Part shown: positions 11,370 to 21,517 of the stretch, one piece after another
Layout of the letters: every line of letters begins with the position of its first letter
How positions within the stretch are numbered: the first letter of the stretch is position 1
Assembly (NCBI RefSeq): GCF_000143415.4
Contig: NW_003314262.1
Location: forward strand, 2,468,603-2,532,602
Direction: 5' to 3'
From: Selaginella moellendorffii
Lineage: Eukaryota > Streptophyta > Lycopodiopsida > Selaginellales > Selaginellaceae
DNA: 64,000 bases
Notes under the pieces: generated by a model
Databases searched by the model: none
What the model saw: only the letters and a program-made list of their open reading frames with translations
What the model was told of the DNA's origin: nothing
Program-made: the position numbers and the translations under genes

Positions 11370-12049
11370 ATGGGCAATGTTACTACACTCTCGGCTGCGA
11401 CAAATCCAGAGGTGCGTGAGATCGATGACATTTGGGCGAGGTGGGGAAATCCAGGCAAGATTGATAGGATTTTAAAGTGCAATGGTGGAGATCTTGATGA
11501 GGATTTCGCATTGCTCCCTCGCACGGGTATGAAAAAACTTGCACATTTCTCTTTGATTTTCTTTGTGTTCTAGCTCTGTGGCACGGTACGCACATCAATA
11601 ATCTGAAGGCAATAGTGGAAAATGGTCTCGAGATCCCGACAAATTCGAACGCTTTTGACACGTACGGGTGAGTTTGAACTGGTTTTTCTTACTCGTAGTT
11701 TGTCTCTAGTGTTGTGTTTTCTTTGCATCATAGGTACGCTGTCTACTTGACCGATTACATTGGGAAGGCATTGTCCTATGCTACAGCAGGAGCAAAGGGG
11801 TTGCGCGTTGTTCTTCTCTGCGAGGTGGCCTTGGGGAGCATTTTTGAGACACAAGCTGAAACAATGCCTTCGCTGCGAGCGGCCCCTTCTGGCAAAGATT
11901 CACTCGTGTTTGGCAAGAAGAGGGGGATTACTTTCTTGCCAGTGGCACATCTGCAAGTTCCAGTGGAGTTCACACGAGGCCAGGAGAGAATTTTCGCCGT
12001 CTATGACCCCCGGAGGGTGAAAGTGAGGTATGCGATTATATTTTCTTGA
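11370..12049 (+). CDS. PARP catalytic-domain protein, 5' end unresolved
   Basis: Three exons fit: 11,370(or earlier)-11,526, 11,574-11,667 and 11,734-12,049, with GT-AG introns of 47 and 66 bp and continuous frame. The product shows the PARP fold order: LWHGTHINN (catalytic His), GLEIP, AVYLTDYIGKALSYA (the Y-F-A-D/S-A-N-Y region), LLCEVALG and RIFAVYDPRRVKVRY just before the stop. The residue where poly-ADP-ribosylating enzymes carry the catalytic Glu (E-Y-I-V-Y-D) is Ile here, as in mono-ADP-ribosyltransferase PARPs. The frame is open upstream to about 11,320 only, and no WGR or regulatory domain is recognisable. The gene could be a truncated paralogue or may have 5' exons I cannot see. The decayed retrotransposon ends about 300 bp upstream. 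Confidence 0.6.
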
Positions 12050-12637
12050 TCATAAAAGATGGAGATGTCCGCGGAGAAGAAATCCTTCGAGGAATGGAGA
12101 ACGAGCTCCTTCCTCGCCTCCTCGCCCCAGTGAGTGTGCGACATCCTGGGAGAGAAGTTCGAAATTTTCCTGGATCCTCAACCTAGCTTCTTAAAAACAA
12201 TCTCGCTCGGGATGATGGACCAAGTCTCTGGGAATCGCTGGCGAGGCTGCTTGCGAGAATGAAAACTATTGTATCTGCCCAGAGATTTACAACCTGGGCC
12301 TGGCAGCTAGGAGGGAAATGACCAGCTTTGAGGTTGCTACGCTTGTGAGCAGTAGTAATCCAACCTTACTGAAACGCTCCATGTATCTTTTTATATCCAA
12401 TGCAATCACTGGTCTTGAAATGCTTGAAACGATCCCACAAAACCCCTGAAAAAAAAAAAAATTTATTTTACATCTAAGAATATGTGACAGAATGCCTTCG
12501 AGGGATTGGAATGTAAGTGAATGTTAATGCTCTTTAATTTAACTTAAAATTTTTTTTATCGCTTCATTTAAATTTAAAAGAGTGAAAACAAACATTAAAT
12601 ATTACTAATTATGGGTCTTTTGTAGATCACTTTATTT
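12050..12637. other. Spacer between PARP-like gene and PPR gene
   Basis: No open frame of note. The first 300 bp are GC-balanced and may be 3' UTR of the PARP-like gene. A run of 13 A at about 12,450 is followed by AT-rich sequence that probably includes the PPR promoter. Confidence 0.4.
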
Positions 12638-14401
12638 ATGAAAACTATGGCAGATCGAAACAAGTTACTAAGAGCTATACAATCTTGTAGGGATCTCACA
12701 ATTGCACAAGAACTTCACTGCAAGATTAAAATCTTAGACACCTTCTTAGCCAACAAACTGATTGAGATGTACACGAGCTGTGGAAGCCCAAAGAACGCTC
12801 GCAAAATTTTTCAAAGCATCCGCAGAAAAGACTACTACTCCTGGGATTTGATATTGGAAGCGTATGTACAAGACGGGCATATGGAGGAGGCCCAAAAAAT
12901 CTTCACTGCTATGCCCCACAGGAATCTTGTCTCGGGAACAACAATGCTCAAATTTCATGGCGAACTCGGCTTGATCAAAGAGGCCGTAAAAATTTTCGAC
13001 TCTATGCCCGAGAGGGACTTAGTTTTATGGACGGCAATGCTTTCTACTTATGCCACCAGTGGGCATTTTGTAGATGCCGAGCGCATTTTTGACGAGATGC
13101 CTGAGAGGAGTTTTGTCGTATGGAATGCCAAGCTCACGGCATATTCTCAAAGCGGGAACCTGGAATACGCCAAGCGCGCGTTTGACGAGATGCCTGAGCA
13201 CAATGTGGTCTCCTGGACTGCCATGCTGGCAGCATACTCTGAGATAGGGAATCTTGGCGAGGCCATCAGAATCTTTAATGAGATTCGTCAGCGAGATATT
13301 GTGTGCTGGAACGCAATGCTTGCCGCATATGCCCGTGCTGGGTATCTAGAGGAATCTTGGGCATTATACTGTGCCATGCCGTACAGAAGCCTTAGCTCCT
13401 GTAATACGATGGTTTTCACATTTGTACAGAGTAGAAACATCAAGGGTGCCTGGGCAGTATTGGAGGATATGCCACAGACGGATCTTATAACGTGGACAGC
13501 TCTCCTTACAGCATATTCCCAGGACGGGAATGTGGAGGAGGCCAAGCTTGTGTTTGATCAAATACCGCGCCACAATCTCTTCTCTTGGAACACATTGCTT
13601 TCTGTATATACTGCTAACGGGAGACTTGATTCCGCTAAAAGCATCTTTGAAATTATGCCAATGAAGGACCTAGTTTCTTGGAATGCCATACTTGCGGCAT
13701 ATGCCCAATGCGAGCATCTGGAGCTAGCAAAATTTACGTTTGATGGGATGCCCGAGAGAGATTCCGTCAGTTGGGACTGTATGCTAGTAGCGTTTTTCAA
13801 TAACGAGCGGCTCGCGGAGTCCAAGGCCGTGTTTGGGAGTATGCCACGGCGTACTGTGGCGTCGTGGACGGTACTGTCCGCAGCATATTCCCAAAGCGGG
13901 CAAGTAGAGATGGCGCGAAAGCTCTTCGGCTGTATGCCGCAGCGGGATACCGCGGCGTGGGGCGGCATCCTGGCGGCATATGCGAGCAATGGCCTGCCCG
14001 GCCAAGCCCTGGACCTCTTCTTTGAAATGCAGCTAGAGGAGGCGCCGAATGCCGCGTGCTTCGAGGCGGCGCTTGCGGCGTGCGTCCATCTCGGCCAGAT
14101 GGACGCTGCGCGGTCGATCTTCGTGTCGATGCGAGAGAGCTACGGCGTCCACCCCTCGAAGCGCGATCACTGCTGCATTGCCGATCTGCTGTGCCGCGCG
14201 GGATCGCTGGACGACGCCATGGATCTCATCGCTGCTATGCCCTTTGCCCCAGATGATTTGGAGTGGAGCTGTGTGCTTCGATCTTGCAGGAATGGGGCGG
14301 ATCTCGCGATCGCGAGGGCCGGGGCGAAATATTTCGACCCGCGCGCCGCCAGTGGCTATGTGCTTGTCGCCAATGCCATGGCAGTGGAGTGGAAGCGCTA
14401 G
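12638..14401 (+). CDS. Pentatricopeptide repeat protein, S-type repeats
   Basis: Single-exon gene of 587 codons. At least thirteen consecutive 31-residue units follow the S-type PPR pattern (W-x-A-M-L-x-A-Y-x-x-x-G-x-x-x-x-A-x-x-x-F-x-x-M-P-x-R), from about residue 35 to 450. An E-domain-like tail follows (HCCIADLLCRAGSLDDAMDL, then SCVLRSCR), and the protein stops without a DYW deaminase. Such proteins bind organellar RNA sequence-specifically in editing or processing. No targeting peptide is obvious at the N-terminus, although the first Met could be preceded by a missed exon. The 3' half (from about 13,800) is much more GC-rich than the 5' half. PELP1 starts 110 bp downstream on the same strand. 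Confidence 0.9.
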   Translation: MKTMADRNKLLRAIQSCRDLTIAQELHCKIKILDTFLANKLIEMYTSCGSPKNARKIFQSIRRKDYYSWDLILEAYVQDGHMEEAQKIFTAMPHRNLVSGTTMLKFHGELGLIKEAVKIFDSMPERDLVLWTAMLSTYATSGHFVDAERIFDEMPERSFVVWNAKLTAYSQSGNLEYAKRAFDEMPEHNVVSWTAMLAAYSEIGNLGEAIRIFNEIRQRDIVCWNAMLAAYARAGYLEESWALYCAMPYRSLSSCNTMVFTFVQSRNIKGAWAVLEDMPQTDLITWTALLTAYSQDGNVEEAKLVFDQIPRHNLFSWNTLLSVYTANGRLDSAKSIFEIMPMKDLVSWNAILAAYAQCEHLELAKFTFDGMPERDSVSWDCMLVAFFNNERLAESKAVFGSMPRRTVASWTVLSAAYSQSGQVEMARKLFGCMPQRDTAAWGGILAAYASNGLPGQALDLFFEMQLEEAPNAACFEAALAACVHLGQMDAARSIFVSMRESYGVHPSKRDHCCIADLLCRAGSLDDAMDLIAAMPFAPDDLEWSCVLRSCRNGADLAIARAGAKYFDPRAASGYVLVANAMAVEWKR

Positions 14402-14510
14402 CGAGGACTCGAACTCGCGTTATCGTCCAAGACGGTTTCTCTATATCCCGCCTCTTTGCATTCCAAAGCTCCCACTAGGGATTTCTAGGGTTTGCGAGGT
14501 TTCCATTCCC

Positions 14511-17500
14511 ATGGCGGCTACGGCGGCGATGGCGCTGGGGTTTGAGGACGGCATCCACAACGTTCACGATCCTCGTCTTCGCCCAGCGCTTCTCCAGGCC
14601 GTGATGCAGACGCATTTGCCGGAAGATCATCACCTCCACAGGTCGCAACAGGACCGGCATTTGATTGGTAGCGGGTCTCGATTGGCGCAGCTGGAATTCG
14701 CCGCGACTCTCATCCGGCGCCATGCATTGCTGTCCGAGCCCATGGCTGCTGCGGCAGTGGCGCCGGGATTGCATCCTTTCCATGGTGGCGCGGCTGCCAA
14801 AGCCGCTGCTGATGCTAGGAAATGCGCGGTGGATGCGTGGGTCGAGCGCTTGCATGGTCTTCTCTCCAGTCCGGTGGTACGCTTGTGTTGTTTCATAAGC
14901 TCCTTGTCTTATCTTTTTCCCTTAGGCTGATTCACGCTATGCGGGAGTGGGACTGCTGGGAATTACCTTTCAGGAATTTACAAGACAACGTTTTCTAGAG
15001 TCTTATGTATCATGGTTTCAGAAACTCCTTGTCCAGCTCAAGGTTTGTGAAAACATAATTGTTACACTTTTGAAACTTCTTCTCTGGCAGCCCACAGAAC
15101 CAACTTTCATCCGCGCAGCAGTCTGTGCTGCGCTTAATGATTTTCTTACGAGGTACTAGAGCTCTCTATCTTGTTCTAAGCTGATTGATTGTTTTTCAGA
15201 TTGGGAAGCTTTCTTGACTACCCGGGAGTGCGGCGCGAAGGCGCCGCTCTGGCTTCTAAGCTGGTCCAGACCCTTGTGCAGCTGCTTACTGACAAGGATT
15301 CCTGCGCAATATGGGTATGTAGAGTCATTGTCGATCGGTCAGTAAATCATTCACTGCCGCTCTTGCAGAATGAGGCTATCGATTTGTTAGCCACCGTTCT
15401 TAAGTATTTTCCGGCTTGTCTCCGACAACAATATAGTAATGTAAGTTCTTTGTGAAACTCCGTTTTTAGGCGTTTTATAATTCAAAGCTTTCAGGTTGAA
15501 AGCATTCTTGTCGCTCAAATCATGGATGCTGACGGTAATACCGCACTTTCTGAGGTATTTATTATCTATGTTTTCGAAGCGCTGGCGGCTAATTCTTTTC
15601 AAATGTTAAGGAACCAGAGGTGTGCTCGATGTTTGGCTTTACTTCCCAGAGCTCATGGCGAAGCGTCAGCATGGAGCGCAATGGTTCGTCGCATCCTCAT
15701 CGCGGTAAACTCCGAGCTCGATAGAGCCTTTCGTGGTATGGAGGAGGGTAAGGACGTCATTTTTTAAGCTGCCTGGTTTTCCTAAGTCTTCTTTGTAGTG
15801 AACGCTGCCGAAGAGGCCACTATGTCATTACAGCCCAGGGAAGGAGGGTGGCATTTTGCTGGCGCAAACATGTCCACTCAAGGAAACAAAAGGTTTTGGC
15901 AACAGTTGGTTCCACGAATATCGTCACTCTTGCAAAGCTGCCATTATCTGCTTGTCAATCCATACCCAGTCCCGGTAAGTACGAGGCAGGTTTGTTTGGA
16001 CCTCTCTTATGGTTCCCTTTGATGAAGGTGCCGGTGCCTATACTTCCTTTACTTGCATTGTCCACAAGGATCCTCAGGGTTGATGGATCTCGCTTGCCAG
16101 CAGCATCACCTCTGTGTGTGTCCGTATCAAGTGCTCATCAAACGGCTCTTTGCTCCGAACTTCCAGCATTACATCTCTGCGCATTGAATCTTCTACATTC
16201 AACCATATGCGGGGCTAGGAGGTACAGTGGACGTACTCCCATGATCTTGTGTCTTACGTTTGCTAGATTGGTCCTTGCAGTCAGCTTCTTCCACGAGCGG
16301 CCCACATTGTCCACTTATTAACTGATGCTTTCCGAAGGTGCGGAGCTGTACCACCTGTTTTGAGAGTTAAGCTTTACAGCATATCCAAGCATTTGTTGAT
16401 ATCCCTCGGTGCAGGTATTTTCGATGGTATACTGTGCATGAGTCATAGTTGTTTACTTTTTTTATCCAGGAATGGCGGAAGCACTTGCTCCTGTAGTTGT
16501 GGGTAATGCTCTATCCGACTTAAGGGGAAGCGCCTCTGGTTCTTTTGTTTTTTCTCCGAGGGGCACTCGTCCCGGAAGCACTATGTCCACCGTTGCTGCC
16601 TGGGGACCTGGGGTAAACCAGAAGAAAAGGAAGGAACCGGGTGGCGTTCCTGTAGACCATCAAGGAAATGGTGTGCCAGATGCAAGCTGTTTCAACGAAA
16701 TAGTGATCCCTGTCTCCGTACAAATCTCTGCATTGCAAGCTTTGGAAGCTTTGCTCACTGCTGTAAGCTGTTATATGCTGTTCTTTATATTATTCTAATC
16801 CTTCAATGTTACAGGGTGGTGCAATGCTTCCGGAACGTGTGCGAGCTGAAGTGGATAGTTTACTTGCAAGCATAGCAATCTTAGCTTCCTCGAAAAGCGC
16901 ATCTGGTGGCGGCTTTGATGACGAGAGCACGTCACTAGAAGGAAATCTGTCGGCGGCATCGGCTTCTTTCCAGGTCGCCGCATACAAGGCACTGCTGGCA
17001 TCTCTATTGTCACCTTGCGCTCATCGGCCTCCCTACCTTGCGCAAGGATTATCAATCTTCCGCAAAGGTATAATCTCTTCTCACGTACATTTTTAGTTTG
17101 GTTATTTATGAGAACTTCATTCAGGTCGAAAAGACGCTGGGAGCGAAGTAGCTGAAGTTTGTGCCCACGCTCTACTCGCTTTAGAAGCACTCATCCATCC
17201 TCGATGCTTGCCACCTCTGGACACTCCCGCGGCGGTGGCCTCGGGCATGGCTGCTTCTGCGGTGGCGGGGGCGAGAGGAAGTGCTTCTGGAAACCCGTCT
17301 ACTAATCCGTCAAGCACTCAGAAGCTCGCAAAGACTGCCTCGAACGCTGCTGCAAATGTTGGAGCAGTTCCAGCTGGGACTCCGCCGACGGGTATAAGCT
17401 TTGCGGCACCCTCAGCTCCTCCAGCTCCTCCAGCATTAAAGGTCAATAATCAGCTGGCTGTGGACCCGTGGGCGGAAGTAGACACTTGGCTTGGTTATGG

Positions 17501-18005
17501 AGAAGATATTGGAGAAGACTGGAGGGGATTGCTCGCTGAAGATTTGAGCGGTGAGGGGCTGGTCTTTAAAGGTGACCAACAAAGTGGTGGTGGTTCGGAG
17601 CAGCCAGCTGCGACAGCAATGGCCGAGGCTGCGGGGGACGAAGTAATTCCAATGGATCCTTTGAGATACGTGGACATCGGTATGCCTGCTACTGCAACGT
17701 CCATGTCGATTCTTTCAACACCCGGTGGCGAATTCAGCTCGTCGCCGAAGAGAGATATACTGGACGTTGCGCGTGCTCAAGTGGCAACCAGCCTGCAAAA
17801 CGACTTTCCAAGTTTTGCGCGGCTCATGGACTCTGAAGACCAGCAGCAAGACAGTGTCCCAGGTAAACAGGAGCCTTGCTCACTCTCGGAAAAGGCACCT
17901 GTTGTGGACCTCTCTAGTTTCGCTGCTTCCAAAATCACTCTAGGATCTGATTCGGAGACTGATGCGCTTCCAGACATTATCGACGGCGATCCAGACAGTG
18001 ATTGA
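14511..18005 (+). CDS. PELP1: PELP1/RIX1-like ribosome-biogenesis protein
   Basis: Thirteen exons join in one frame: 14511-14876, 14926-15042, 15091-15152, 15200-15314, 15369-15440, 15495-15554, 15618-15747, 15799-15974, 16028-16221, 16281-16414, 16470-16762, 16815-17067 and 17125-18005 (950 aa). The N-terminal half matches the RIX1/PELP1 helical-repeat domain of plant homologues: GLLGITFQEFTRQRFLESY, ARCLALLPRAHG and VLRVKLYSISKHLL. The C-terminal exon encodes a Pro/Ala-rich, then acidic, disordered tail ending SDSETDALPDIIDGDPDSD, as expected for PELP1. In yeast and animals the Rix1 complex acts in ITS2 processing and 60S release in the nucleolus and nucleoplasm; a nuclear role is inferred here. 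The 63-bp intron 15555-15617 has no stop in frame, so its retention would insert 21 residues. Confidence 0.88.
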
Positions 18006-18096
18006 AGTGTCAGAAGCTACTTCCGAGGTAAACTTTTTTACTTTTGTAGTTTGCATCATCGGGTATGGAGGTCATACCATTAACTTACATTTTCTT

Positions 18097-18854
18097 TCAG
18101 AAGTACCGCGCAAGGCCATCTTTCAATTTCCTGACAACGCTCTTGTTCTCTGCAGCCGGCAACTCTCCGATAACTATCAATTGCTGGACGCGGTCCACAA
18201 TGTCCGCAAGCTCTTTCTTCTTCTGCTCCTCGATCTCGGCTTTCAACTGTGGCAAGTCAGGTTTCTCTTTTTATGTGGAGTCGAGAGATAAAACAAAACT
18301 CGTGGTCGGTTTTTACCCGCTCGGCTTTTGTGAAGGAATCGGCGATGCTCTTCTCGGTGTGCTCGTGGGAGTGGGATTTGATCTTCTGGCACTCTTGCCG
18401 GGCTCTGGCCAGGAGTTTATCGACCCTCACCTGCATTCCACTTGAGATCAAGCATGGTGGAGAAGGCAATCCAATCAGTCAACCTCGGCAGAGTGGACGA
18501 GCATCTCAGCTCGCTGCTCCTCCTTTTTTCGATTCTCCAGCGCTTTGGACTCCTCCAGCATTCGCTGCCTCTCGGCTTTTCCCTGTAGAAAGAGTTCCAG
18601 AAGAGGAGGGGGATGAAGCTACACAGAAACTTGGAAGTATTTCTCGTTACTACCTGGAGCTTGAGAGCCCGTGCTTCGGCCTTGCGAGTGGCGGCTTCCA
18701 AGTAGGCCTGTGCTTCCGTCTCCACACGATTGCGGTGTGCCTCGGCGATGGCCTCGGCTCTTTGGTTGACGCCTTTGCCGATGGACGAAGCTGGGCTTCC
18801 GCACTCGCCTTCTTCTTTGCTGTACACTGCGGCTTTGCGTAGCTGCTGGGCCAT
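18097..18854 (-). CDS. Small coiled-coil protein, function unknown
   Basis: Four exons in the minus direction, 18654-18854, 18484-18582, 18317-18430 and 18097-18246, give 187 aa with consistent phases and introns of about 70 bp or less. The ATG at 18854 starts MAQQLRKAAVYSKEEGE. From about residue 30 almost the whole protein is a charged helix rich in Ala, Glu, Lys and Arg (EAEARALKL-like, KAERQRMLEESKALENRKKE, LKAEIEEQKKKELADIVD), so a long coiled coil is predicted. No signal peptide or membrane segment. I do not recognise the family. The gene converges on PELP1, with only 91 bp between the two stop codons. Confidence 0.7.
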
Positions 18855-19235
18855 TAGAGAGCCGGTTTATAACCAAACTCCCACCGTTATGACAGGTTAT
18901 AACAGCGTGAATCTACATTGTTGGAAGTCGTGAGTTCGATTCCCGCAAGTTAAATTTAAGAGATGCACGGTCAGAACAAACAAAAAATCCTATTATGTGC
19001 AAACCTCCCCTGAAAAACTTATAAAGCCACATGTTATTATATTCATTTAAAAATTTCGAGTTAACTTTACTTTTATAACCTTAAGATTTTTATATATTAA
19101 ATGAAATTCTATAATAATATTTAATTACAAAATTAAACTTAACTTTACCGATCTTGCTAAATATTTTTTGGCAAAAGATTTTTTTTTAAGTACTTATAAC
19201 AATGAAGAATGTAATTATTATTATAAATTGGAATA
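18855..19235. other. Divergent spacer, with sharp shift into AT-rich DNA
   Basis: The first 100 bp would hold the promoter of the minus-strand coiled-coil gene. GAGTTCGATTCCCGC at about 18,931-18,945 resembles a Pol III B-box but no tRNA can be folded around it. From about 18,960 the sequence becomes very AT-rich and stays so through the lectin-like gene that starts at 19,236. Confidence 0.5.
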
Positions 19236-20120
19236 ATGAGAAAGATATATATATCAAACTTTGGCATACTATTGATAATAATAACAACGATTTCACAAGA
19301 TATTAATTTTCAAACAGGTGATTTTGATGTTCTATCTGAAGAAGCAGTAAATATTATTTTCCATGTTATTCAAAATGCAATTAATTCTATACCAAATAGT
19401 GTACTTCCAAGAGATCAAAGCTTCCATGGACTTTTATTACTTGTAAATCCAGGTAGAAGTACTACTTCTATTGTATATGGTATTTATGCATTACAAACAG
19501 CTGCTCAACTTTGTGGTTCAAACAATGAAGGCAATGAAGGATCTATAATTAGAAACTCATTAAATCATATTTTAGCAAGATCATATAACGAGATGAGGAA
19601 CTTTGCTGCTTCCTATATTTATATTAACACTCAACATTTTGTTATTTATTATTACATTAGAAACTATATTCCCCGTCATAATCAAATTTATGCAATAAAA
19701 CTTTTTAATTGTAACGTATTTTCAAGTATCTTAATAAGCGGGTATGTTAATATGTTATATCAATATCTATTAACAACACATTTTTTAATTTCTTCAAACC
19801 AAAAAGCATATTTATATTTAAGTAGTGATTGTAATTTAGTACTATATACTAAAAATAAAAGTTTATGGTCTACACAAACAACAAATAAGGGTACAGAATG
19901 TATATTAAGGTTACAAGAAGATGGAAATTTAGTTTTATATTCTTATAACAAAGAAGTTATTTGGGCTTCTGGTACTTATTGTAAGTATAATAATTGTTAT
20001 GAAAATGCACATTTAGTATTACAAAATAATTGTAATTTAGTATTGTATTTCTCATATCAAAAGGTATTCAGCACTAAACCCATAAAGAAAAATGTATGGA
20101 ATTCACGTACATTTTGCTAA
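19236..20120 (+). CDS. AT-rich secreted bulb-lectin-like protein, copy 1
   Basis: Intronless gene of 294 codons. Residues 1-20 (MRKIYISNFGILLIIITTIS) form a signal peptide. Residues 22-150 form a domain I do not recognise; it is shared with the protein at 60,761-61,654 (pattern I-x-F near residue 23, L-S-E-E-A-V at 33-38, C-G-S at 93-95, R-N-S-L near 106). Residues 180-294 resemble a bulb-type mannose-binding lectin (GNA fold). They carry three Q-x-D-x-N-x-V-x-Y-like sites at 196-204 (SSDCNLVLY), 227-235 (QEDGNLVLY) and 263-271 (QNNCNLVLY); only the middle one is canonical. Eight Cys suit an extracellular protein. The gene and its flanks are far more AT-rich than all neighbouring genes. Likely a secreted carbohydrate-binding protein; biological role unknown. 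Confidence 0.8.
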   Translation: MRKIYISNFGILLIIITTISQDINFQTGDFDVLSEEAVNIIFHVIQNAINSIPNSVLPRDQSFHGLLLLVNPGRSTTSIVYGIYALQTAAQLCGSNNEGNEGSIIRNSLNHILARSYNEMRNFAASYIYINTQHFVIYYYIRNYIPRHNQIYAIKLFNCNVFSSILISGYVNMLYQYLLTTHFLISSNQKAYLYLSSDCNLVLYTKNKSLWSTQTTNKGTECILRLQEDGNLVLYSYNKEVIWASGTYCKYNNCYENAHLVLQNNCNLVLYFSYQKVFSTKPIKKNVWNSRTFC

Positions 20121-20915
20121 ATTATTAGCTTAATAGCTTAAGGTTTTGTAAACTAAAAATAATATGCATAGTTAATAAGAATGGATTAAATCCTCTAAAA
20201 CCAAAACCGCATAAAATATATTCTTCAGTAAATTTCTCTGAGTAAATAATTGAAGGCATTGAATAATGGATAACAAATCGTCTAAAAATAAATGTTTTAT
20301 ACCTACACAAGCCAATAATGGATAATCCACTGACTGATTTCCAACTTGAAAATAATGAGAAAGCATTCAATATGTTAATTTCATGACCACATACTATACT
20401 AATTGATACTGTTTATTATCTATGTTAAACTATCTAGTTTATACAATAGAACGATTGTTAAAGCTCATGGAAAAACTACATTGATCTCTTGATAATGTTC
20501 TTTGATCTTTCTTGGACAAATGATCACTATCCATCATCTGAAAAACTTGTCCAAGCTAAACTAGTACTTAAAATGCTTCTAAATGTTTTTAATGTTTATG
20601 GTATTTGGTATATGTAATTCAATGTTGTCCTATACCAACTCGCAGCTGCCGCTCTCCCCTCCGAGAGCGAGCAAGTGGTCCCGGTTCGTTTTGCGATCAG
20701 TTTAGCTTGTTTCCCCTAAACACTTTTAATACATATCCAGTTAATTCTTTCAATCCCATATACAGCTCTTAGGTACTTTGAAATATCCACTAGTCTGCGA
20801 GTTATTCTTGCCCGACAGTTTGTTTGGGGTCCAAACATGCATGGAGAAGAATAAGAGAAATTTAGAAATCTAGATCAGAGACGTTAATCCTCCTTAGATT
20901 TGGCTAAGTTACTGT
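20121..20915. other. AT-rich island tail and spacer
   Basis: AT-rich up to about 20,630, with no gene I can support. Around 20,640-20,700 the composition flips to GC-rich (CAGCTGCCGCTCTCCCCTCC). The rest is probably downstream sequence of the minus-strand gene ending at 20,916. Confidence 0.4.
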
Positions 20916-21464
20916 TTATATGAAAATGCACATTCTCCCAGTAAGATGACCAACGAGACCTGCTTAAGAAGTGGCTAAGAAAACAAACATATCTCCAAAT
21001 ACCTGCAGTGTGGTGCCTACAATCATGCCTGTGGAGAATCAGGTCAGTAGGCCAGGAATTGTTAAACTCCACAGCAGAAGTAAGATCCAATCCAGGAAGC
21101 ATGTTGCCAACAAGCTCAATTCTGCTGGAAGGAAGCCTTGGCAGCCTTCTTTGCTGCACAATTCCTTGCAAACAATACAAATCTTATACTATTTGGAAGA
21201 AAGAAATCCAAATCTACCTGAGACTTGCTGGCCACAAATCAAGGCCAGTGCCACGAGAGGGTCCTCTGGATTCTCTGGCTGGAAATCAAACACTGTGCAC
21301 TGCTGCTTGGATTGGACAATGGTCATGTAGTGGCAAAGCTTTGTAGTTCCACTGGCTTCCACTGCGTTGATAAGCCAAGATGGAGGACCTGGAGGAACAC
21401 GAAGAGGAACTGTAGCCACATAGACTTTTGCGCAAGAACAAGACGCTGGATTGTAGAGAGCCAT
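20916..21464 (-). CDS. Conserved plant protein of unknown function (150 aa)
   Basis: Three exons, 21218-21464, 21003-21164 and 20916-20959, join in frame to 150 aa. The ATG at 21464 begins MALYNPASCSCAKVYVATVP. The core HYMTIVQSKQQCTVFDFQP, then PLVALALICGQQVSG, RLPSSRIELVG and LILHRHDCRHHTAG, agrees with my memory of a small family present across land plants that ends in an H-D-C-R-x-Y/H-T motif. The short third exon (GLVGHLTGRMCIFI) matches the family's usual ending, which supports the splice choice. No signal peptide or membrane helix is clear. The U-box ligase gene ends only 53 bp upstream on the same strand. Function is not assigned. Confidence 0.75.
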
Positions 21465-21517
21465 TGCTCTCGTTTAGAAAAATCTATATACAATCACTAG
21501 TATACCACACAAATGGA

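Noticed and set aside
14049-14510. Long plus-strand open frame overlapping the end of the PPR gene and running into PELP1 exon 1
   Set aside because: The part before 14511 is a GC-rich out-of-frame shadow of the PPR gene. Only the part from ATG 14511 has homology (PELP1).
18249-18842. 197-codon plus-strand open frame
   Set aside because: The minus strand gives four phase-consistent exons of a coiled-coil protein with good splice sites; the plus frame has no such support.
18931-18945. Pol III B-box-like GAGTTCGATTCCCGC as a tRNA gene
   Set aside because: No acceptor, D or anticodon arm can be folded in the 60 bp upstream.
20125-20370. 81-codon minus-strand open frame downstream of lectin copy 1
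   Set aside because: AT-rich sequence yields chance frames; there is no signal peptide, family match or conservation with the flank of copy 2.
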